A DNA stretch of 17,670 bases from Candidatus Omnitrophota bacterium (GTDB lineage Bacteria > Omnitrophota > Gorgyraeia > Gygaellales > Profunditerraquicolaceae), in assembly GCA_030691865.1 (NCBI GenBank), contig JAUYDL010000073.1, positions 1-17,670 of the forward strand, written 5' to 3'. The notes under the pieces were generated by a model, which worked only from the letters and a program-made list of their open reading frames with translations, was not told the DNA's origin and made no database searches. This document shows positions 13,098 through 17,670 of the stretch, one piece after another. Each line of letters begins with the position of its first letter. The stretch's first letter is position 1. The translations under genes were made by a program, and so were the position numbers.

Positions 13098-14891
13098 CTA
13101 CCATTCTAATCTTAAACCTGCCTGAATATATCTACCCGCCTGGGGAATGCCTGCGATATCTTGATACTCTACATTTAAAATATTAGTGGAACTTAAAAAA
13201 ATCTTAGAGTTTTTGTTTAAATTATAGCTTAATCCGGCATTCAACAGCAACCAGCCGCGACGGCAGGGCCGCTTTTTATAATTAAATCCTATCTCCTGTT
13301 GGCCAAAAGGCAGATTCAGGCTAAAAACTGTATTCACTAAATGTTGGGCATAGTTCGGGCCATACTTATAAAGATACCCTTGATTGTCTATGCTTTTATC
13401 AGTATAAGTGTAGTTAGCATCCAAACTCAAAACCCGATTAATCTTTTTACTCAAAGAATATTCAACACCAAAAACATTATCTCGGGTAAAGTTTCGTGCC
13501 TGCCAGTATGGCTGAGTGGAATCAGATTTAACCCAATCAATCATCTCTTCCTCCTGCCGTAAAAATAGCACCAGACCTGACAAGAATCCTTCCTCTTTAT
13601 ATTCAAAACCCACCTGATAATTCCAGGCTTTTTCTGCAGCTAAATTAACATTGCCTATCGTTTTTGAATCACTATAATAGAGTTCAGTAAATGATGGGGC
13701 GCGCATATTTCTTGAAATACCCAGATTAAACGCTGTCTCATCAGTTAGCTTATACTTGGCGCTGGCTGATCCGGTATAAACCCTATCAAAATCTGAAAAA
13801 TCATCCAGGCGTAAAGAAAAACCCAAATCCCATCTTTGTCCAATACCAACGCTATCATCCGAGAATATACTTTTATGATCACGTGTATGCTTGCCCATAT
13901 TTGACGAAATAATCCTCTCCTGAGCCCATTCAAGCCCCAAACCAGCCTTACCAAGCAATCCCATATCTTTTTGAAAATAAATACTAGGAGTAAACATATC
14001 ATTGCGATGATTATTAAAACTAGCAACTGTTTCCTTAGGCTGAAATTTATCATAATGCCTACGCCAAAGAAAATTCGGCTTAATCAATAAACCATCATTA
14101 TTTAAAGAAAGCCCGCTATTTATTAAATAAGTTTTCGTCCATTCCCTGGAAGGATATCCCAAACCAGGAGTATAAAAATCATATGCCCCAAATTCTTTTT
14201 CTTGATAACCAAAATTATTTTCCCAAATCCCATCATTCGGTAAATCTAAATACGTTCCCAAAGAAATAGTAAATTTCTTGTAATCTGTATCATAGCGAAA
14301 ACCCTTAGATTGAGCATCTTCAACAGAAAATCTTAATCCAAATTCTTTAAATTTATCACTAATACTAAATAATCCATAACCATTGCGATTATTGCCGGTA
14401 GCAAACTCCCAAGAGATTTTTCTCTCTTTGGGAGCAATTAGTGCAAAATTAATTGCTCCACCAATTGCATCTGAGCCAAATAGAGATGAACTTGCACCAG
14501 GAATTACCTCTATTTTCTTAATATCTTCTTTAGTAAAAGGAATATCTGAATTAAAATGCCCTGTCTGCGGATCATTTACCCTTTGATCATTAAGCAGGAT
14601 TAAAACTTGCTGAAAAGTTGAGCCCCTCAAGGAAAAATCTGTCTGAATACCGCTTGCCAAAGCCCGGCTCTGTAAGTCTACCGGTAAACTACTTAAATCC
14701 TCTAAGCTAGATTGGTAATTAAATGCGCTGCTTTGATCAGGGTCTGTGGCGTAGGTATTTAAAAGAAATTGTTTTTGCTTAGTGATTACCAGGGTCGCAA
14801 GATCTTGGGGCTTATCTTGAAAAGAAAAAGATGCTTTGGGAAAGGCAAGTATAACAATAATAAAAAACCGCTTTAGCTTTATCTTAAACAT
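13098..14891 (-). CDS. TonB-dependent outer-membrane receptor (BtuB/CirA-like)
   Basis: This 597-residue outer-membrane protein imports a scarce nutrient such as a siderophore or vitamin, using TonB energy. A signal peptide covers about 1-24 (hydrophobic core IIVILAF). A TonB-box-like LATLVIT is at 31-37. The plug domain spans about 50-150 with FSLRGST, VLILLNDQRVNDPQTG and the VIPGASSSLFGSDAIGGAINF-like end. The rest is a beta-barrel with repeated amphipathic strands, ending in an aromatic residue (GLRLEW), as outer-membrane proteins do. It is compact, like BtuB-size receptors. There is no Shine-Dalgarno; a near-consensus promoter ends 6 bases before the ATG, so a leaderless mRNA is likely. 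No TonB, ABC transporter or riboswitch is nearby, so the ligand is unknown. The stop is TAG. Confidence 0.93.
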   Translation of the reverse strand: MFKIKLKRFFIIVILAFPKASFSFQDKPQDLATLVITKQKQFLLNTYATDPDQSSAFNYQSSLEDLSSLPVDLQSRALASGIQTDFSLRGSTFQQVLILLNDQRVNDPQTGHFNSDIPFTKEDIKKIEVIPGASSSLFGSDAIGGAINFALIAPKERKISWEFATGNNRNGYGLFSISDKFKEFGLRFSVEDAQSKGFRYDTDYKKFTISLGTYLDLPNDGIWENNFGYQEKEFGAYDFYTPGLGYPSREWTKTYLINSGLSLNNDGLLIKPNFLWRRHYDKFQPKETVASFNNHRNDMFTPSIYFQKDMGLLGKAGLGLEWAQERIISSNMGKHTRDHKSIFSDDSVGIGQRWDLGFSLRLDDFSDFDRVYTGSASAKYKLTDETAFNLGISRNMRAPSFTELYYSDSKTIGNVNLAAEKAWNYQVGFEYKEEGFLSGLVLFLRQEEEMIDWVKSDSTQPYWQARNFTRDNVFGVEYSLSKKINRVLSLDANYTYTDKSIDNQGYLYKYGPNYAQHLVNTVFSLNLPFGQQEIGFNYKKRPCRRGWLLLNAGLSYNLNKNSKIFLSSTNILNVEYQDIAGIPQAGRYIQAGLRLEW

Positions 14892-14897
14892 AAGATA

Positions 14898-14925
14898 ATT
14901 ATAAAGCGGCCAAATTAATTGTCAA
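14898..14925 (-). promoter_or_regulatory. Consensus sigma70 promoter of the TonB-dependent receptor
   Basis: On the minus strand a perfect TTGACA (14925-14920) and a perfect TATAAT (14903-14898) are separated by 16 bases. The ATG at 14891 begins 6 bases after the -10 box, so the expected start site falls at or within a base or two of the ATG. Confidence 0.75.
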
Positions 14926-14949
14926 CCAATAATATATTTATGGTTTACA

Positions 14950-15906
14950 TTACCGGCAGGCCGTTACATCCCCGCTTGAAATCTTCTGGATAAGCCCAGA
15001 ATCTTTACGAATAAGCAGAGCGCCATCAGCATCGATATCGGTTGCCTGGCCTTCGATATGTTTATTCTGGTAATGAACCTTAACGCGCGTACCTAAAGTA
15101 AGAGTAAAATTACGCCATTTATTAATAATCTCACTACTCCCCTTATCAACCAGGAGAAGATAATTGTTTTCTATCCTGCGCAAAATCTCCTGCAGTAAAA
15201 CCACGCGGCTTATTTCTACGCCTTGCTGCTCCTTTAATGAAGTAGCTCCAGCAATTAAGGATTTTTTATCATTATTTACATTCAAACCGATACCGATAAC
15301 CACAAAATTCACCTTATCCACTTCGGCATTCATCTCCGTCAAGATGCCGGCAACCTTTTTATTATGAATGAGCACGTCATTGGGCCACTTAATCTGCGCA
15401 TCCAGATCAATAACCTCTTTTACCGCCTCACAAATACTTACTGCACTCATTAAAGTTAATATCGGGCAAGTAGCGGGTAGAATCTTTGGCCTTAAAATTA
15501 AAGACAGATAAATTCCTTTATATTTAGGAGAGAACCAGCCCCTGCCTAACCTACCGCGGCCTTTAATTTGCGATTCCGCCAACACTAGGCTACCGCTGGC
15601 AGCCTCATCCATACCCAACTGCATGGCCAGATCCATCGTGGAAGCCAGATAATCAAAATAATGAATCTTTTTACCAATAAATTTTGTATTCAGGTTGCGC
15701 GCGACTTCAAAAACAAAAAGCCGATCCGGGCAAGATTCAAGCCGATAACCCAAATGCGGAACAGCTACTATCTCATAACCAGAATCCTTTAACTCCTGGA
15801 TGTGCTTCCATAAACCCTGACGGCTGATACCCAGGTGTTTGCTGATTTGATCTCCGGAAAGATAATCATGTTTCTTATTTAAATAATCGAGTATTTTTTC
15901 TTTCAT
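14950..15906 (-). CDS. birA: BirA: biotin-[acetyl-CoA-carboxylase] ligase with DNA-binding domain
   Basis: This 318-residue bifunctional enzyme makes biotinyl-AMP and attaches biotin to carrier-protein lysines; with biotinyl-AMP bound it can repress biotin genes. Residues 1-58 form a winged helix-turn-helix (KHLGISRQGLWKHIQELKDSG). The ligase core has the GRGRLGR adenylate loop at 116-122, KWPNDV at 173-178 (catalytic K173), GILTEM and VIGIGLNVNN. A small C-terminal SH3-like domain follows from about 268. The length is that of the two-domain class II type. Its ATG overlaps the stop of the AIR-synthase-like gene (ATGA), so they are co-translated. No biotin synthesis gene is in the window. The receptor gene next to it has its own promoter and might be a regulatory target, but I see no clear operator. 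Confidence 0.95.
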   Translation of the reverse strand: MKEKILDYLNKKHDYLSGDQISKHLGISRQGLWKHIQELKDSGYEIVAVPHLGYRLESCPDRLFVFEVARNLNTKFIGKKIHYFDYLASTMDLAMQLGMDEAASGSLVLAESQIKGRGRLGRGWFSPKYKGIYLSLILRPKILPATCPILTLMSAVSICEAVKEVIDLDAQIKWPNDVLIHNKKVAGILTEMNAEVDKVNFVVIGIGLNVNNDKKSLIAGATSLKEQQGVEISRVVLLQEILRRIENNYLLLVDKGSSEIINKWRNFTLTLGTRVKVHYQNKHIEGQATDIDADGALLIRKDSGLIQKISSGDVTACR

Positions 15907-16943
15907 CTTTTCTTAAGGTACTCTTCAAATTTACCCCAGAAAGGATCGATCCGGGGATGCTTAAGCTCATAATTTCTAGTTTTATCTAAAACCCGCATAC
16001 CCTTAGATCGCTCAGTTACCTGGCCGACAATACTAGCAGGAATCCCTGCTTTCTCCAGAGCCGCGACGATAAACTTGGCTTTTTTCTTATCGGCTGTGGC
16101 TAAGAGAGTACCTTCGCTGATAGATTTATAGGGATCAATATCAAAACACTCGCAGGTTAACCTGACTTCTTCCTGTAAAATTATCTTATTTAAGTCAATG
16201 CACATGCCTACCCGGCTATGCTGAGCAATCTCAAAAAGCCCGCCCCATACTCCACACTCTGTAGCATCATGCATCGCGGTTACTCCACCAACCGAGGCAG
16301 CAATAGCAGCATCTTTGACCGTAGACATTTGATAAAAAACATCCTGCGCGCGCTTAACCAAAGACTTGCCGTATTTGGCTTCTAAAAATTCCGGAAAATA
16401 GGCGGACAATAAACCCGTGGTTTCAATCGCCGGACCCTTGGAAATAATAATCGCATCCCCGACTTTAGCCCTGGGATTAATCAATTCTTTTTTTTCCCCT
16501 AAGCCAAACATGGTTGCTCCGCCTACCATTGGATAATTACACCCGGCATATCTGGCAGTATGCCCGGTAATCACGCTGATCTTCAACTTTTTACACTCTT
16601 GATGCACCGCATCCCACATCCTCACCAATTCCACCTCAGTCATCTCCGGAGGAAGATTCAGATCAATTGCCAAGTATTTCGGGGCAATTCCGCTTACGGC
16701 AACATCACTGGCAATAATATGCACAGCAAACCAGGCAGCCTTTTCCATACCTAATTCTTTGGCAATGAAGAATGGATCCGTGGATAAAACCATCACATTT
16801 GCCCCTAGATCCACCACGCCAAAATCTACTCCGTTTTGCGGACCAACGATGATAGATTTATCAGATTTGCCTAATTTACGATAGATATGCTGATTAAAAA
16901 AATCCGGATGGATTTTACCGAGTTTAGGTAAATTATTTTTCAT
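15903..16943 (-). CDS. AIR synthase-related (PurM/HypE/ThiL superfamily) protein
   Basis: This 346-residue protein belongs to the ATP-binding PurM/SelD/ThiL/HypE superfamily. An N-terminal AIRS domain (about 33-150) has GVDFGVVDLG, STDPFF (D56) and IIASDVAVSGI (D80). A C-terminal domain (about 160-320) has VGDAIIISKGPAIETTG and HDATECGVWGGLFEIA (225-240), the equivalent of HDxTxGGL. It lacks the C-terminal PRIC motif of HypE and the Cys/Sec-Gly loop of SelD, so the reaction is unassigned. I chose the ATG at 16943 because it overlaps the original stop of the cysteine desulfurase (TAA at 16933-16935) by 11 bases; a TTG at 16976 would overlap it further. It is co-translated with birA. Confidence 0.85.
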   Translation of the reverse strand: MKNNLPKLGKIHPDFFNQHIYRKLGKSDKSIIVGPQNGVDFGVVDLGANVMVLSTDPFFIAKELGMEKAAWFAVHIIASDVAVSGIAPKYLAIDLNLPPEMTEVELVRMWDAVHQECKKLKISVITGHTARYAGCNYPMVGGATMFGLGEKKELINPRAKVGDAIIISKGPAIETTGLLSAYFPEFLEAKYGKSLVKRAQDVFYQMSTVKDAAIAASVGGVTAMHDATECGVWGGLFEIAQHSRVGMCIDLNKIILQEEVRLTCECFDIDPYKSISEGTLLATADKKKAKFIVAALEKAGIPASIVGQVTERSKGMRVLDKTRNYELKHPRIDPFWGKFEEYLKKR

Positions 16944-17670
16944 AAAGAGGGGACATGGCGCGTAATTTTTGCACAACCGGCGGCAATTTTTCCAGAAGAT
17001 AATCTATATCAGTCTCTTTAGTCCAGCGCCCCAGAGTAATCCTAAGAGAACCATGCGCCGTCTCATGATCTAAGCCAATCGCCAATAAAACATGCTATGG
17101 TTCAAGAGAACTAGAGGTACAGGCTGAGCCGGTAGAGCAGGCAATTCCCAACATATCCAGGCTTAAAAGCATAGATTCGCCTTCAATGTATTTAATGGAA
17201 AAATTTACACTGTTGGGTAACCTTTGCGTAGGATGTCCATTAAGCCTAACCTCAGGGATTCTAGCGGGAATCTCTTTAATCAATCTATCGCGCAGGGCAC
17301 TCTGAAATTTAATCTCACCCTCTATTTTATTTTGACAAAGCTCAATGGCGCAAGCTAAACCCACTATTCCGGTAATATTATGCGTGGAGGCGCGCCTGCC
17401 TCTTTCCTGATCTCCGCCGCGCATAAATGTTTCCAGGCGACTACCTTTTCTAATATACAAAGCCCCCACTCCTTTTGGCCCGTAAAACTTATGGGCCGAA
17501 AGTGATAAAAGATCCACATTAAGCTCATCAACATTTATCGGAATATGCCCCACGGTCTGGACGGCGTCCGTATGGAAATAAATTCCTTTATGTTTATCCA
17601 GCTTGCCTAATTGCGCAATCGGCTCAAGCGTGCCGATTTCATTATTAGCGTGCATAACGCTGATCAGGAT
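16933..17670 (-). pseudogene. NifS/IscS-type cysteine desulfurase, 3' part, interrupted by in-frame TAG
   Basis: This PLP enzyme takes sulfur from cysteine for iron-sulfur clusters and tRNA thiolation. The gene runs off the window's right edge; reading is open from 17670. Counting from M at 17655, the PLP lysine is K56 (SAHKFYG), PLP contacts are D30 and Q33, and the persulfide cysteine is C179 in GSACTSSS. The next codons are Glu, Pro and TAG (17095-17097), exactly where the family has the serine of EPS. After the TAG the same frame continues for 53 codons (HVLLAIGL ... SPLYEK) to TAA at 16933. These match the expected C-terminus, including GSLRITLGRWT. Upstream of the TAG the product would lack its last helix region. 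This may be a recent nonsense mutation (TCG to TAG) or a sequencing/assembly error. TAG is a normal stop in at least six other genes here. Confidence 0.88.

Noticed and set aside
13745..14053. 102-residue hydrophobic minus-strand reading frame inside the TonB receptor gene.
   Set aside because: Its hydrophobicity comes from reading barrel codons out of frame; the receptor frame is well supported.
14892..14949. Cobalamin or other riboswitch before the BtuB-like receptor.
   Set aside because: The gap is only 58 bases and holds a promoter that starts at the ATG, leaving no leader.
15903..16943. Calling the AIR-synthase-like protein HypE or SelD.
   Set aside because: The HypE C-terminal PRIC and the SelD Cys/Sec-Gly loop are absent and no hyp or sel genes are nearby.
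17095..17097. Genome-wide reassignment of TAG as the reason for the in-frame stop.
   Set aside because: TAG terminates at least six other genes in this window at the expected protein ends.
1..17670. CRISPR array, toxin-antitoxin, phage, retron or other defence system.
   Set aside because: No repeat-spacer array and no cas, toxin, reverse transcriptase, integrase or nuclease gene; the content is housekeeping and envelope functions.

Overview
The window is a compact bacterial chromosomal segment. Every gene I can support is on the minus strand, so gene order below follows transcription, from high to low coordinates. Small overlaps, genes that abut stop to start, several TTG starts and AT-rich DNA are typical of a streamlined Gram-negative-type genome. 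Two lipoproteins and a TonB-dependent receptor imply an outer membrane. The gene style, an NTE-like cNMP/P-loop/patatin protein and the palindromic repeats resemble uncultivated candidate-phylum bacteria. My best guess is Omnitrophota (OP3), but this is inference from general knowledge and not a database result.

Region 17670-12900: the 3' part of a NifS/IscS-type cysteine desulfurase is interrupted by an in-frame TAG, followed by an AIR-synthase-like protein, a BirA-type biotin ligase/repressor, an orphan TonB-dependent receptor with its own near-consensus promoter, and a small ABM-like protein.

Region 12740-12300: a consensus promoter lies just before a strong intrinsic terminator (candidate small RNA or attenuated leader). 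It is followed by a cold-shock protein gene and one copy of a long GGGGACGGTTCTC palindrome.

Region 12293-6537: a tightly packed housekeeping series of mnmA (tRNA 2-thiouridylase, carrying an in-frame palindromic insert), nadA (quinolinate synthase), an RluA-type pseudouridine synthase, a PAP2 phosphatase, a PfkB-family kinase, a YqeY protein and an MFS exporter.

Region 6394-26: a peptidoglycan-binding lipoprotein and a second long palindrome come first. Then follow a GH1 beta-glycosidase, the cNMP/P-loop/patatin protein, an unknown lipoprotein and a MazG-like pyrophosphohydrolase, then a third, degraded palindrome, a 77-residue protein of unknown function and a sodium-coupled (NSS-family) transporter.

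There is no CRISPR array, tRNA, rRNA, transposase, phage gene or recognisable defence locus. No stretch longer than 300 bases lacks a gene. The best leads are the amber codon in the cysteine desulfurase, the repeat family placed at gene 3' ends, the repeat inside mnmA, the promoter/terminator pair before csp, and promoter spacings that imply leaderless mRNAs.
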